In this document: one piece after another, positions 34,378 through 44,430 of the stretch | Layout of the letters: each line of letters starts with the position of its first letter | How positions within the stretch are numbered: position 1 is the first letter of the stretch | DNA from: Micromonospora siamensis | GTDB lineage: Bacteria > Actinomycetota > Actinomycetes > Mycobacteriales > Micromonosporaceae | Assembly: GCF_900090305.1 (NCBI RefSeq) | Contig: NZ_LT607751.1 | Span: forward strand, 4,650,001-4,714,000 | Direction: 5' to 3' | DNA: 64,000 nt | Notes under the pieces: generated by a model | The model's database searches: none | The model's input: the letters and a program-made list of their open reading frames with translations, nothing else | Told to the model about the DNA's origin: nothing | Made by a program: the position numbers and the translations under genes

Positions 34378-34419
34378 TCTCGTCGTGGCGTGTTACACCT
34401 CGCCGCCACTGGAGGGAAG

Positions 34420-36360
34420 TTGATCGACATCGGTTTCGGACCGCAGGTGTGCGGCGACCTGACCGCCGCCGCCGGCCGGGAGTGGCTGGTCACCGACGGC
34501 CGGGGCGGCTACGCCATGGGTACGGTCGCCGGCCTGCGCACCCGCCGCTACCACGGCCTGCTGGTGGTGGCCGGTGCGACGCCGGCCTCCCGGAAGGTGG
34601 GACTGGTCGGCCTCGACCCGGCGTTGACCTGGCCGTCGGGCGCCCAGGTGCGGCTCGGCGCGCACGAGTGGTCCTCCGGCGACGTCGACCCGCGCGGCTT
34701 CGAGCTGCTGGAACGCTTCGAGCTGGTCGACGGGCTGCCCCGCTGGCGCTGGCGGATCGGCGACGTGGTGGTCGAACGCGAACTGGCCATGACGTACGGC
34801 CGGTCCTGCGTGGCCGTGGTCCACCGGCTGGTCTCCGGCGGCCCGGTCCGGCTCGACCTGGCGGCCGTCTGCACCTGGCGGGACGCCCACGGCGAGCGGC
34901 GGGCCGACGGGCCGACCCCCCGGATGGAGCAGGCCGACGGCGGGGCGGTGGTGGAGGGGGCGTTCCGGATCTCCGGCCCGGACTGGCACCCGGAGGGCCA
35001 GTGGTGGCTGGGCGTGCACCACCGCGAGGAGGCCGCCCGGGGGCTGAACCCCGACGAGGACCTCTGGTACGCGGGCCGGTTCGCCGGGATGCTGGAGCGC
35101 CCCGGGGACACCGTGTCCGTGCTGGCCTGGGCCGACGACCTCGCGCAGGAGCCGCCGCCGGCGACGGAGGTGGTGGCCGCCGCCCGGCGGCGCAACCGGG
35201 CGGTGGTGGCGGCGGCCCACCCGGCCGACGCGGTCGACGCGACGCTCGCCCTGGCCGCCGACGCGTTCGTCGTCCGCACCGCGGCCGGCCCGGACGTGGT
35301 GGCCGGCTATCCCTGGTTCGGGGCCTGGTCGCGGGACACGATGACCGCGTACGAGGGGTTGTTCCTGGCCACCAACCGGTTCGACGAGGGTCGGGAGCTG
35401 CTGCGGTCGTACGCGGCGACGCTGTCGGAGGGGATGCTGGCGAACACCGCCGACACCGGCCGGGTGGAGTACAACACCGTCGACGCGGCGCTGTGGTTCC
35501 TGCACGCGGTGGACCGGCACGTCACCCTGGCCGATGACGCCGACCTGGGCGCGGAGCTGCTGCCGGCGCTGCGCGGGATCGTCGACGCGCACCTGGCCGG
35601 CACCCGGTACGGCATCGCCGTCGACCCGGCCGACGGGCTGATCACCCAGGGCGGCCCGCCGGACGTGGCGCTGACCTGGATGGACGCCCGGGTGTACGGG
35701 GTGCCGGTGACCCCGCGTACCGGCAAGCCGGTGGAGGTCAACGCGCTCTGGGTCAACGGGCTCGCCGGCCTGGTCGAGCTGGCGCAACGGGCCGGTGAGG
35801 ACGCCGGCGATCTGATCCGGCTGCACGAGCGGGCCCGCACGGCGTTCCGCGCCCGCTTCCCGGCCCCGGCCGGCTGGCTGTACGACGTGGTGGACGCGCC
35901 CGCGCCGGCGTACCCGCTGGGCGGGGCGGCCCACCACGACGACGACCTGCTCCGCCCCAACCAGCTGCTGGCCTGGTCGCTGCCGTACGCGCCGATGGAG
36001 CCGGACGAGCCGATGCTGCGCCGGCTGCTGGCCGGGCTGTTCACCCCGCTCGGCCCGCGCAGCCTCTCCCCCGACTCCCCCGGCTTCGCGGGCCGGCACC
36101 GGGGCGGCCCGGCCGAGCGGGACGGCGGCTACCACCAGGGCACGGTGTGGCCGTGGCTGATCGGCCCCCTGGTGGATGCCCATCGGCGGGCGAAGCTACC
36201 GGTCGATAACCTTTTGGTCGGACTTGAGGGTCATTTGGTGGATTTTGGGATAGGTTCGGTGAGTGAGACGGCCGACGGTCTCGCACCGCACGCCGCAACC
36301 GGGTGCCCCTTCCAGGCCTGGTCCGTCGCCGAGCTGCTGCGGGCCCGCCGGAGCCGCTAA
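34420..36360 (+). CDS. Amylo-alpha-1,6-glucosidase / glycogen-debranching-type protein
   Basis: A 646-residue cytosolic enzyme. The N-terminal domain (about 1-215) begins FGPQVCGDLTAAAGREWLVT and TDGRGGYAMGTVAGLRTRRY, the signature of the GDE_N domain; the C-terminal (alpha/alpha)6 barrel (about 280-640) has YPWFGAWSRDTMTAYEGLF, DAALWFLHAV, VALTWMDAR and YHQGTVWPWLIGPLVDAH, typical of archaeal/bacterial debranching enzymes that hydrolyse alpha-1,6 branch glucose. The start is a TTG at 34420 with GGAGGG just upstream. A glycosyltransferase gene follows 143 bases later on the same strand, so branch trimming and chain synthesis seem linked. Confidence 0.85.
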   Translation: MIDIGFGPQVCGDLTAAAGREWLVTDGRGGYAMGTVAGLRTRRYHGLLVVAGATPASRKVGLVGLDPALTWPSGAQVRLGAHEWSSGDVDPRGFELLERFELVDGLPRWRWRIGDVVVERELAMTYGRSCVAVVHRLVSGGPVRLDLAAVCTWRDAHGERRADGPTPRMEQADGGAVVEGAFRISGPDWHPEGQWWLGVHHREEAARGLNPDEDLWYAGRFAGMLERPGDTVSVLAWADDLAQEPPPATEVVAAARRRNRAVVAAAHPADAVDATLALAADAFVVRTAAGPDVVAGYPWFGAWSRDTMTAYEGLFLATNRFDEGRELLRSYAATLSEGMLANTADTGRVEYNTVDAALWFLHAVDRHVTLADDADLGAELLPALRGIVDAHLAGTRYGIAVDPADGLITQGGPPDVALTWMDARVYGVPVTPRTGKPVEVNALWVNGLAGLVELAQRAGEDAGDLIRLHERARTAFRARFPAPAGWLYDVVDAPAPAYPLGGAAHHDDDLLRPNQLLAWSLPYAPMEPDEPMLRRLLAGLFTPLGPRSLSPDSPGFAGRHRGGPAERDGGYHQGTVWPWLIGPLVDAHRRAKLPVDNLLVGLEGHLVDFGIGSVSETADGLAPHAATGCPFQAWSVAELLRARRSR

Positions 36361-36503
36361 ACACGCTTTACACAGTCGCAACGGCGACGTCTCCACCGGT
36401 TATCCACCCCCGGCGAGGATTGGTCACAACCCAGGCCACGACCCGGCACCCGGTCACGGGCGCCCGGTCGAGCCTGCGCGGGACACCACCTGAAGGGGGC
36501 CGC

Positions 36504-37835
36504 ATGTCACCGGACGCCGACGTGATCGACATCCACCCCACCCGGCGCCAGCGGGTGCTGATGCTGTCCTGGGAATATCCGCCGGTGCTCGTCGGTGGCC
36601 TCGGCCGCCACGTCCACGCCCTCTCCGTCGCCCTCGCCACCGCCGGCCACGAGGTCACCGTCGTCACCCGCCACACCGACGGCGCACCCCTCGAGGAATA
36701 CGCCGACGGCGTCCGCATCCTGCGCGCCGCCGAGGACCCCGTCCGCTTCCCCCTCGCCACCGACTCCCTCCTGGCCTGGACCATGGCCTTCAACCACACC
36801 CTCACCCGCGCCGCCCTGCGCGCCACCGAAACCGGCGCCTACGACGTCATCCACGCCCACGACTGGCTCGTCGCCCACACCGCGGTCACCCTCGCCGAAC
36901 ACCTCGACCTGCCGCTGGTCACCACCATCCACGCCACCGAGGCCGGCCGGCACCAGGGCTGGCTGCCCGAGGAGATGAACCGCACCATCCACGGCGTCGA
37001 ACACTGGCTGAGCAACGCCTCCGCCCGGGTGATCGCCTGCTCCGGCTACATGCGCGAGCAGGTCACCCGGCTCTTCGGCGTACCCGACGGGCGGGTCGAC
37101 GTGGTGCCCAACGGCGTCGACGACCGGGCCTTCAGGGCCCGGCCCCGCGCGGTCGCGGACGCCCGGGCCCGGTTCGCCGGCGAGGGCCCGCTGGTCGGCT
37201 TCGCCGGTCGGCTGGTCTACGAGAAGGGCGTCCAGCACCTGGTACGCGCCGTGCCGCAGCTGCGGCGCCGGCATCCCGGGCTGCGGGTGCTGGTCGCCGG
37301 CGACGGCCCGTACAAGGCCGAACTGGTCGCCGAGGCCGACCGGTTGGACCTGCACGACACGGTCCGCTTCACCGGCTTCCTCGACTCGGTCGCGCTGCCC
37401 GCGATGCTCGGCGCCACCGACGCCACCGTCGTGCCCAGCCTCTACGAGCCGTTCGGCATGATCGCCCTGGAGGCGGCCGCCGCCGGGGCGCCCCTGGCCG
37501 TCGCGGCCACCGGCGGGCTCGCCGAGATCGTCGAGCCCGGGATCACCGGCGTGACCTTCCCGCACAGCGACCCCGACGCCCTCGCCGGCGCGGTGGACCA
37601 GCTCCTCGGCGACGAGGTCTTCGCCCGCCGGGTGGCCCGCCGGGCCCGCGGCATGGTCACCGAGCGGTACGGCTGGTCGACCATCGCCGCCCGCACCGCG
37701 ACCAGTTACGCCACCGCCCGTCGGGAGCACGGCCCGTTCCAGGCCCGGCGCGCGGCCACCCTGTTGGCCGGCGGGCGCGGCCGGATCGTTATCCCCGACG
37801 GCAACCTGCTCGCCATCGAGGGCGCCGCCTGCTGA
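36504..37835 (+). CDS. GT4 glycosyltransferase, Rv3032-like alpha-1,4-glucan synthase
   Basis: GT-B glycosyltransferase of 443 residues. VLMLSWEYPPVLVGGLGRHV at the start, VIHAHDWLVAHTAV and TIHATEAGRHQGWLPEE in the acceptor domain, and VPSLYEPFGMIALEAAAAGA (donor E-x7-E motif) in the sugar-nucleotide domain match mycobacterial Rv3032, which elongates alpha-1,4-glucans of methylglucose lipopolysaccharide and glycogen. The donor is probably ADP- or UDP-glucose. ATG 36504 is supported by GAAGGGGG. Neighbouring debranching and GH63-like genes fit an alpha-glucan locus. A methylated-glucan product cannot be inferred, since no methyltransferase is present. Confidence 0.82.
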   Translation: MSPDADVIDIHPTRRQRVLMLSWEYPPVLVGGLGRHVHALSVALATAGHEVTVVTRHTDGAPLEEYADGVRILRAAEDPVRFPLATDSLLAWTMAFNHTLTRAALRATETGAYDVIHAHDWLVAHTAVTLAEHLDLPLVTTIHATEAGRHQGWLPEEMNRTIHGVEHWLSNASARVIACSGYMREQVTRLFGVPDGRVDVVPNGVDDRAFRARPRAVADARARFAGEGPLVGFAGRLVYEKGVQHLVRAVPQLRRRHPGLRVLVAGDGPYKAELVAEADRLDLHDTVRFTGFLDSVALPAMLGATDATVVPSLYEPFGMIALEAAAAGAPLAVAATGGLAEIVEPGITGVTFPHSDPDALAGAVDQLLGDEVFARRVARRARGMVTERYGWSTIAARTATSYATARREHGPFQARRAATLLAGGRGRIVIPDGNLLAIEGAAC

Positions 37836-37911
37836 AGAAGAAATCCGACGACCGATAGGTCCGCCCCGATCCATTGGCTAAGTTGTACGTCGGCCAACGG
37901 TGAGGAGAACG

Positions 37912-39882
37912 GTGCAGCAGGTAGTGATCGCCGGTCGGTACCGCCTGCTCGAGCTGGTCGGACGGGGCGGAATGGGCCGGGTCTGGCGGGCTCGGGACGA
38001 GGTGCTGGACCGCGAGGTTGCGCTCAAGGAGATCGTGCCCCCGGCCTGGCTGGCCGAGTCCGAACGCGACGAGCTCCGCCTGCGTACGCTGCGCGAGGCG
38101 CGGACCGCCGCCCGGCTCAACCACGCCAACGTGGTCCGCGTCTACGACGTGGTCCGGGTCGAGCACCACCCGTGGATCATCATGGAGTACGTGCCGTCCC
38201 GGTCGCTGCAGACCGTGCTGGACACCACCGGCCCGCTCGACCCGGTCCGCGCCGCCGACATCGGACTGTCGCTGCTGGCCGCCCTGCGCGCGGCGCACGA
38301 CGCCGGGGTGCTGCACCGGGACGTGAAACCGCAGAACGTGCTCGTCGCCCACGACGGCCGGGTGATGCTCACCGACTTCGGGCTGGCCACCTTCGACGGC
38401 GGCGACGGGCTGACCACCCGCCCCGGCATGGTCCTCGGCTCACCGCAGTTCGTCGCCCCGGAACGCGCCGCCGAGGGGGTGTCCAGCGTGGAGGCGGATC
38501 TCTGGTCGCTCGGCGCCACCCTGCACGCGGCCGTCGAGGGCCGCTCGCCGTACGCCCGCAGCACCGCGATGGCCACCCTCGCCGCACTGGCCTCCTCCCC
38601 GCCCGACCCGGCCCCGAACGCGGGCCCGCTGCGGCCGGCGCTGGAGGGGCTGCTCCGACGCGATCCGCGCAGGCGGATCCGGCACGACGAGACCGCCCGT
38701 CTGCTGGAGGCGGTCACCCGCCCGGCCGCCACCGTCGAGCCGCCGACCGAGCAGCTGCCCGTGGCCCGTTCCGGCACCGCGCTGGTCACCCCTCCCCCCG
38801 CCTGGCCGGGGGCCCGCCCACCCGCCGGCGACTCAGGGTCCGGCGGGCTGTCCGGCGCGGCACCGGCCAGCCCGGCGGTGCCGCCTCCGGTCGGCCCGCT
38901 CGGCGGCCCCCGGGACATGGCCGTGCACCGCGGCGCGGCCGTCGTCCGCCCGGGCGGCTCCGACACCCCGCTCGACGTGATCCCGGGCCCCGTCCCCGCC
39001 TCCGGCGTGGCCCGGGAGTCCGGGCACGGCTGGACCGGCGCCCCGCTCGACACCGGGCCGCCCGCCGGCGGGGGCCCGTCCTGGACCGCCGGTCCGCTCG
39101 GTCCGCCGGAGCCGCCGCCGGGCGCCCGGCCGGGGCGCAGGATCGGCGACGGCGCCCAGCGCTGGGCGCTGCTGGCGATGGCCCTGCTGGTGGCGGTGGC
39201 GGCCGGGGTGGGCACCGCGCTGGCCGTCACCCGGGACATCGACGACGACCGCCCCGCCGGGGCCGGCGGCAGCAGCGCGCCCCAGGAGCATCCGGAACCG
39301 CCGCCGGGCGGCGAGCCCGGCCGGCGCGGCGAGGACGGTTACCGTCCGCCACCGCCGTTCCCCTGCCTACGGCCGGACCCGGTCGGCGAGCCGATCGCCC
39401 GGGGCAGCGCCACTGCCGACGACGGGTTCCGCCCGCCGGCCGGCTGGACCTGGCACGCCGGCACCGGCTACCGGATCGCCGTGCCGGTGGGCTGGCTGCT
39501 CAGCCGGAACGGCACGGTGGTCTGCCTGCGCGACCCGACCAGCCGGCGCACGGTCAGCGTCGAGCCGGTCACCTCCGACGCGGCGGACCCGCTGGCCCGG
39601 CTGCGCGCCGAGGAGCGCCGGGAGCTCGACCGGGGCACCCTGCCGTCGTACGACAAGGTGCGGCTCGCCGCGGACGGCCGCGGCGCGGTGTGGGAGTGCC
39701 GGTGGGTCGCGCCGTTCGGGGAGCGCCAGCACGCGCTGCGGATGCTGCCCGGCGGTGACCTCGGTGGCTGGACGATCGGCTTCAGCACCTCCGACGCGGA
39801 CTGGGAGGCGGCCCGGCCCGAGCTGGCCGTGTTCCGGGAGAGCTTCCGCTCCGGAGCGTCGGCGCGGATCACCCCCACCTGA
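37912..39882 (+). CDS. Membrane Ser/Thr protein kinase (first of a tandem pair)
   Basis: A 656-residue PknB-type kinase. GTG 37912 is set by GAGGAG four bases upstream. The kinase domain (about 10-270) has the glycine loop LVGRGGMGRVWRARDEV, invariant Lys in VALKEI, HRDVKPQNV (near 134), DFGLATFDGGDG and VAPERA. A Pro/Gly-rich juxtamembrane linker leads to one membrane segment (WALLAMALLVAVAAGVG, near 417-437), then an extracellular Pro-rich stretch and a globular domain (about 500-650: GWTWHAGTGYRIAVPVGW, VWECRW). There are no PASTA repeats. The same extracellular domain occurs in the next gene. Likely a surface sensor that phosphorylates cytosolic targets; the ligand is unknown. Confidence 0.88.
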   Translation: MQQVVIAGRYRLLELVGRGGMGRVWRARDEVLDREVALKEIVPPAWLAESERDELRLRTLREARTAARLNHANVVRVYDVVRVEHHPWIIMEYVPSRSLQTVLDTTGPLDPVRAADIGLSLLAALRAAHDAGVLHRDVKPQNVLVAHDGRVMLTDFGLATFDGGDGLTTRPGMVLGSPQFVAPERAAEGVSSVEADLWSLGATLHAAVEGRSPYARSTAMATLAALASSPPDPAPNAGPLRPALEGLLRRDPRRRIRHDETARLLEAVTRPAATVEPPTEQLPVARSGTALVTPPPAWPGARPPAGDSGSGGLSGAAPASPAVPPPVGPLGGPRDMAVHRGAAVVRPGGSDTPLDVIPGPVPASGVARESGHGWTGAPLDTGPPAGGGPSWTAGPLGPPEPPPGARPGRRIGDGAQRWALLAMALLVAVAAGVGTALAVTRDIDDDRPAGAGGSSAPQEHPEPPPGGEPGRRGEDGYRPPPPFPCLRPDPVGEPIARGSATADDGFRPPAGWTWHAGTGYRIAVPVGWLLSRNGTVVCLRDPTSRRTVSVEPVTSDAADPLARLRAEERRELDRGTLPSYDKVRLAADGRGAVWECRWVAPFGERQHALRMLPGGDLGGWTIGFSTSDADWEAARPELAVFRESFRSGASARITPT

Positions 39883-39984
39883 GCCGCGCCGCGCCGCGCC
39901 GGGCACGCGGGGCGCCGCGCCAGCGGATGAGAAATCGCGTACCGCTGGCTATCGTGTACCCGGGGTGACCGAGGGGGACGCGAC

Positions 39985-41952
39985 GTGCGGCAACAGCTGG
40001 TCGCCGGGCGCTACCGGCTGCGGCAACTGGTCGGCACCGGCGGCATGGGACGGGTGTGGTTGGCCCGCGACGAGATGCTGCACCGCGAGGTGGCCGTCAA
40101 GGAGGTCGTCCCGCCGAACTGGCTCGCCGAGGCCGAACGCGACGAGCTGCGGCTGCGTACACTGCGCGAGGCGCGTACGGCGGCCCGGGTCGACCACCCC
40201 AACGTGGTCCGGCTCTACGACGTGGTGCACGAGGGCGAGAGCCCCTGGATCGTGATGGAGTACGTCCGCTCCCGCTCGTTGCAGCAGATCATCACCACCG
40301 AGGGCCCGCTGGATCCACGCCGGACGGCCCAGGTGGGGCTCGCCGTGCTGGCCGCGCTGCGCGCCGCGCACGCCGCCGGGGTGCTGCACCGCGACGTCAA
40401 ACCGCACAACGTGCTGGTCGCCGACGACGGGCGGGTGGTGCTCACCGACTTCGGGCTGGCCACCTTCGACGGCGGCGACGGGGCGATGACCGGTCCCGGC
40501 CTGGTGCTCGGCTCGCCGCAGTTCGTCGCCCCGGAACGCGCCCGCGACGGGGTCTCCGACCCGCGTACCGACCTGTGGTCGCTCGGCGCGACGCTCTACG
40601 CGGCGGTGGAGGGGCGGTCGCCGTACGCCCGGGGCAACGCGATGGCCACGCTGAGCGCGCTGGCCACCGAGCCACCGGACCCGGTACGCCGGGCCGGCCC
40701 GCTGCGGCCGGTGCTCACCGGCCTGCTCCAGCGCGACCCGTTGCGTCGACTCACCGCGGCCGAGGTCGAGCCGCTGCTGCGCGGGGTGGCCGGCTCGGCC
40801 CTGGTCCGGCCGGCGCCCTCGGGTGGTGGCGGGGGCGGCGTCGCGCTGCCCGCGCCGCGCGATCCGGGGCCCTCCGACCGGGTCGTCGGGCCGGCGCGGG
40901 CCGACCGGGCGCCGGTGGACCGCATCGAGCAGCCCGCCCGGCACGGCCCCGGCCCCGCCTTCGGGGTCGACCTGCCCGCGGCCGGTGGCGGCGGCCCGGG
41001 GACGACCACCGCCGCCGAGCTACCCGTGGCCGGCGGCCCCGCCGTCGGCGTCGAACTGCCCGTGGCGGGTGGCGGCGGCCCTCGGCCGGCGCCGGGCAGC
41101 GTCCAGCTCCGACCGGTCACCGGCCACCCGGTCGGCGGGGCGGCGAGCGGCCGGTACGCCGAGCCGGCGCCGCCGGCCGCGACTGGCGACAGCCGTACCG
41201 ACGGCGTCCCGAACGCCCGGCCCTCCCCTCCGGGCCGGTCGGCCCGGCGTACCCGACTGGTCGGGGTGGGCGCGGCGGTCGCGCTGCTCGCCGGGGCCGG
41301 CGCGGCGGTGGCGCTGCACGACGCGGACGGCCCGGACCGGCTGCCGTCGGGCGCCGGCTCCCCCGCGGTGACCGCACCCGCCACCGCGGGTCCGGCCACC
41401 ACCGGGCCCGCCACCGGGGCGGCGGTTCCGGCCGCGTTCGCCTGCGGCACGCCTCCGTCGACGGCCACTCCGGTCGCCACCTCGCCACCACGGGCCGGGG
41501 AGGACGCCCTGTTCCCGGGGTGGACCTGGTACCGCGACCCGGCTGGCTGGCGGATCGCGACACCCACCAGGTGGCTGCGCTGGACCGAGTCCGGGGTGAC
41601 CTGCTTCCGCGAGCCGAACGGCTCCCGGCTGCTCAGCGTGGCGCCGGTGGAGCCGCCGGCCGACCCGGTGGCGTACTGGCGGGCCGAGGAACGCCGGCTG
41701 CGGGGCGCCGGCGCGCTGCACGACTACCGAAAGGTGGAGATCTCCGCGCTGGAGATCTACGGCCGGAACGCGGCGATCTGGGAGTGCGTCTGGCGCAACG
41801 CCGCCGGGGTGCGGGTGCAGTCGGCCCGGCTGCTGGCCCAGCCCGCGAAGGGGCGGGCCTACGCGGTGGCCTGGCTGACCACGGAGTTCGACTGGCAGGT
41901 CAACGGGCAGTATTTTCCCATGATCCGGCAGAGCTTCGACGACGACGGCTGA
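39985..41952 (+). CDS. Membrane Ser/Thr protein kinase (second of a tandem pair)
   Basis: A 655-residue paralog of the preceding kinase, clearly a tandem duplication: AGRYRL at the start, LRLRTLREARTAAR and DFGLATFDGGDG recur. GTG 39985 follows GAGGGGG. Motifs: VGTGGMGRVWLARDE, VAVKEV, HRDVKPHNV (near 135), VAPERA. The juxtamembrane linker carries imperfect repeats of AAELPVAGG/GVELPVAGGGG type (about 330-365). The membrane segment is near 425-442 and the extracellular module (GWTWYRDPAGWRIATPTRW, AIWECVW, WLTTEFDW) aligns with that of the first kinase. A -10-like TATCGT lies about 34 bases upstream, so it may have its own promoter. Confidence 0.88.
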   Translation: MRQQLVAGRYRLRQLVGTGGMGRVWLARDEMLHREVAVKEVVPPNWLAEAERDELRLRTLREARTAARVDHPNVVRLYDVVHEGESPWIVMEYVRSRSLQQIITTEGPLDPRRTAQVGLAVLAALRAAHAAGVLHRDVKPHNVLVADDGRVVLTDFGLATFDGGDGAMTGPGLVLGSPQFVAPERARDGVSDPRTDLWSLGATLYAAVEGRSPYARGNAMATLSALATEPPDPVRRAGPLRPVLTGLLQRDPLRRLTAAEVEPLLRGVAGSALVRPAPSGGGGGGVALPAPRDPGPSDRVVGPARADRAPVDRIEQPARHGPGPAFGVDLPAAGGGGPGTTTAAELPVAGGPAVGVELPVAGGGGPRPAPGSVQLRPVTGHPVGGAASGRYAEPAPPAATGDSRTDGVPNARPSPPGRSARRTRLVGVGAAVALLAGAGAAVALHDADGPDRLPSGAGSPAVTAPATAGPATTGPATGAAVPAAFACGTPPSTATPVATSPPRAGEDALFPGWTWYRDPAGWRIATPTRWLRWTESGVTCFREPNGSRLLSVAPVEPPADPVAYWRAEERRLRGAGALHDYRKVEISALEIYGRNAAIWECVWRNAAGVRVQSARLLAQPAKGRAYAVAWLTTEFDWQVNGQYFPMIRQSFDDDG

Positions 41953-42053
41953 GGCACCATCCCCTGTGGACGTCCGGTCCATTGCCCCCTCGGTCCCCCT
42001 CTGGCACAGTGGCGTAGTTTTGTGGATCAAGAACTTCCGGGGAGGCGAGCGCC

Positions 42054-42863
42054 ATGATGGGACCGTCCCACGCACTGTCCGGCGCGGCGGTGTGGCTGGC
42101 CGGGTCGTGGGCGCTGGACCACTTCGCCGACTACCACCAGTCGCCGCTGGCCCTGGCCGTCGGCACCGCGGTCTGCGCCGGTGGTGCGCTCTTCCCCGAC
42201 CTGGACCTCTCCGGCAAGGTGACCCGCAACCAGGGCGGCGCGACGGTCGCCCGCACCTTCGGGGTCTTCTCCCTCTTCGTCGCCGAGGTGATCGAGAAGA
42301 TCTCGCTCGGGGTCTACTACGCCACCAAGCTCAGCCGCGACCCGCGCCGCAACAACGGCCACCGCACGCTGACCCACACCCTGCCGTTCACCGCGCTGGT
42401 CGGCTGGGGCACCACCACGCTCTGCGCCGCGTACGGCAAGTGGGCGGTGGTCAGCATCCTGTTCTTCATGATCGGGCTGGCGCTGCGCGGCCTCTTCGAC
42501 GAGTGGGCGGAACGGGCCGGCTGGGTCATCGTCACCCTGGCCTCGGCCGCCGCCGCCTGGTACACGTTCGCCAACCTCCCCGGTGACCGGGGCTATCCGA
42601 TGATCGGCCTGGCCGTCGCGGTCGGGTGCGTGGTGCACATCCTGGGCGACATGATCACCAAGGCGGGGGTGCCGATCCTCTGGCCCATCCCGATCAAACG
42701 CCGGATGTGGACGATGATCGGCCTGCCGAACAGCATCGCGCTGCGTACCGGCAGCAAGGCCGAGGTGGTGGTGCTGCGGGCGGTGCTCACCGCCGTCGCC
42801 GTGCTCGCCGCGGTGGGGCTGGTCGCGCCCGGCGTGCTGCGCCGCTTCGACATCGAGATCTGA
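42054..42863 (+). CDS. Membrane-bound metal-dependent hydrolase, YdjM/DUF457 family
   Basis: A 269-residue polytopic membrane protein. [14 protein letters not shown] at the start, [14 protein letters not shown] (about residues 46-60), and [13 protein letters not shown] (near 100) supply the conserved His/Asp metal ligands; six to seven membrane segments are predicted. The E. coli relative YdjM is SOS-induced, but the family's substrate is unknown. GGGGAGG lies upstream of two adjacent ATG codons (42054 and 42057); either may be used. A hairpin closes the gene at 42871-42899. Confidence 0.82.
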   Translation: MMGPSHALSGAAVWLAGSWALDHFADYHQSPLALAVGTAVCAGGALFPDLDLSGKVTRNQGGATVARTFGVFSLFVAEVIEKISLGVYYATKLSRDPRRNNGHRTLTHTLPFTALVGWGTTTLCAAYGKWAVVSILFFMIGLALRGLFDEWAERAGWVIVTLASAAAAWYTFANLPGDRGYPMIGLAVAVGCVVHILGDMITKAGVPILWPIPIKRRMWTMIGLPNSIALRTGSKAEVVVLRAVLTAVAVLAAVGLVAPGVLRRFDIEI

Positions 42864-42870
42864 CCGCCCG

Positions 42871-42899
42871 GCGCACCCCTGGTGGGATTCGGGGTGCGC
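42871..42899 (+). terminator. Hairpin after the YdjM-like gene
   Basis: GCGCACCCC (42871-42879) and GGGGTGCGC (42891-42899) form a perfect 9-bp stem, 8 bases beyond the stop. Confidence 0.6.
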
Positions 42900-42973
42900 T
42901 ACCGCGCGGTACGGGCGACGGTGGAGCCGGTGGCCGGCAACGGGGTACGGCCGGGACGCGCGGAGGTGACGCG

Positions 42974-44368
42974 ATGACGGGACGGGTCTTCCCGCCGGGA
43001 TTCCTGTGGGGGTCGGCGACGGCGGCGTACCAGATCGAGGGGGCGGCCCGGGACGACGGCCGGTCCCCCTCCATCTGGGACACCTACAGCCACACCCCGG
43101 GGCGGACGCTGAACGGGGACACCGGCGACGTGGCCGCCGACCACTACCACCGGTCGGCGGAGGACCTGGACCACATGGCCCGGCTGGGGCTGGGGGCGTA
43201 CCGGTTCTCGATCTCCTGGCCCCGGGTGTTCCCCGGCGGGCGGCGCAACCAGCGCGGGGTGGACTTCTACTCCCGCCTGGTGGACGGCCTGCTGGAGCGC
43301 GGCATCCGGCCGGTGGCCACCCTCTACCACTGGGACCTGCCGCAGGACCTGGAGGACGCCGGCGGCTGGCCGGTCCGGGACACCGCGCTGCGCTTCCAGG
43401 AGTACGCCGCCGACATCGTCGGCGCGCTCGGGGACCGGGTGCACACCTGGACGACGTTCAACGAGCCGTGGTGCTCGGCGTACCTCGGCTACGCCTCGGG
43501 GGTGCACGCGCCCGGGCGTACCGAGCCGGCCGCCGCACTGGCCGCGGTGCACCACCTGAACCTGGCGCACGGCCTGGCCGGGCGGGTGGTCCGGGAGCTG
43601 GCCCCGACGGCCGAGCTGTCGGTGACGTTGAACCTGCACGTGATCCGCCCGGCGTCCGGCTCGGAGGCCGACGCCGACGCGGTACGCCGGATCGACGCGC
43701 TGGCCAACCGGGCGTTCCTCGGGCCGATGCTGGACGGGGCGTACCCGGCGGACCTGCTCGCCGACACCGCGAAGGTGACCGACTGGTCGTTCGTGCGCGA
43801 CGGCGACGAGCGCACCGCTGCGGTGCCACTGGACGTGCTCGGCGTCAACTACTACTCGACCACGCTGGTCCGGGCCTGGGACGGGGTGTCGCCCCGGTCG
43901 GACGCCGACGGGCACGGCCGCTCCGCGCACTCCCCCTGGGTCGGCGCGCAGGACGTGGACTTCCTGCCCCAGCCCGGCCCGTACACGGCGATGGGCTGGA
44001 ACATCGACCCGAGCGGGATGACCGAGCTGCTGCTGCGGCTGCACGCGGAACACCCGGACCAGCCGTTGATGATCACCGAGAACGGCGCGGCCTTCGACGA
44101 CGTGGTCACCCCGGACGGGGCGGTGCACGACGACCGCCGGGTCGACTACCTGCGCCGGCACGTCGACGCCGTCGGGGTGGCGATCGACCGGGGCGCGGAC
44201 GTGCGGGGCTACTTCGTCTGGTCCCTGCTGGACAACTTCGAGTGGGCGTACGGCTACGACCGCCGGTTCGGCATCATCCGGGTCGACTACGACACCCTGA
44301 CCCGGATCTGGAAGGACAGCGCGCACTGGTACCAGCGGCTGGCGGCCACGAACGCCCTGCCGGGCTGA
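42974..44368 (+). CDS. GH1 beta-glucosidase
   Basis: Cytosolic retaining beta-glycosidase, 464 residues, normal GH1 length. [20 protein letters not shown] is the GH1 N-terminal signature; the acid/base Glu is in [13 protein letters not shown] (near residue 165) and the nucleophile Glu in [10 protein letters not shown] (near 369); [16 protein letters not shown] completes the aglycone side. It hydrolyses cellobiose-type disaccharides or aryl beta-glucosides. ATG 42974 follows GGAGGTGAC. No signal peptide and no linked transporter, so substrate must arrive by an importer encoded elsewhere, or by a shared one. Confidence 0.92.
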   Translation: MTGRVFPPGFLWGSATAAYQIEGAARDDGRSPSIWDTYSHTPGRTLNGDTGDVAADHYHRSAEDLDHMARLGLGAYRFSISWPRVFPGGRRNQRGVDFYSRLVDGLLERGIRPVATLYHWDLPQDLEDAGGWPVRDTALRFQEYAADIVGALGDRVHTWTTFNEPWCSAYLGYASGVHAPGRTEPAAALAAVHHLNLAHGLAGRVVRELAPTAELSVTLNLHVIRPASGSEADADAVRRIDALANRAFLGPMLDGAYPADLLADTAKVTDWSFVRDGDERTAAVPLDVLGVNYYSTTLVRAWDGVSPRSDADGHGRSAHSPWVGAQDVDFLPQPGPYTAMGWNIDPSGMTELLLRLHAEHPDQPLMITENGAAFDDVVTPDGAVHDDRRVDYLRRHVDAVGVAIDRGADVRGYFVWSLLDNFEWAYGYDRRFGIIRVDYDTLTRIWKDSAHWYQRLAATNALPG

Positions 44369-44430
44369 CCGGGACTGTCGGTGGGCCGGTCTAGGTTGAG
44401 CCGGCAGGCCCACGACGGACAGGGGAAGAG

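Noticed and set aside
31699..36360. Open plus-strand frame of 1553 codons
   Set aside because: Its left two thirds lie antisense to the GH63-like gene and have no domain; only the part from 34420 is a gene. Long antisense frames are a side effect of very high GC.
36400..36408. TTATCCACC, one base off a DnaA box
   Set aside because: A single site without neighbours, dnaA or dnaN; not an origin.
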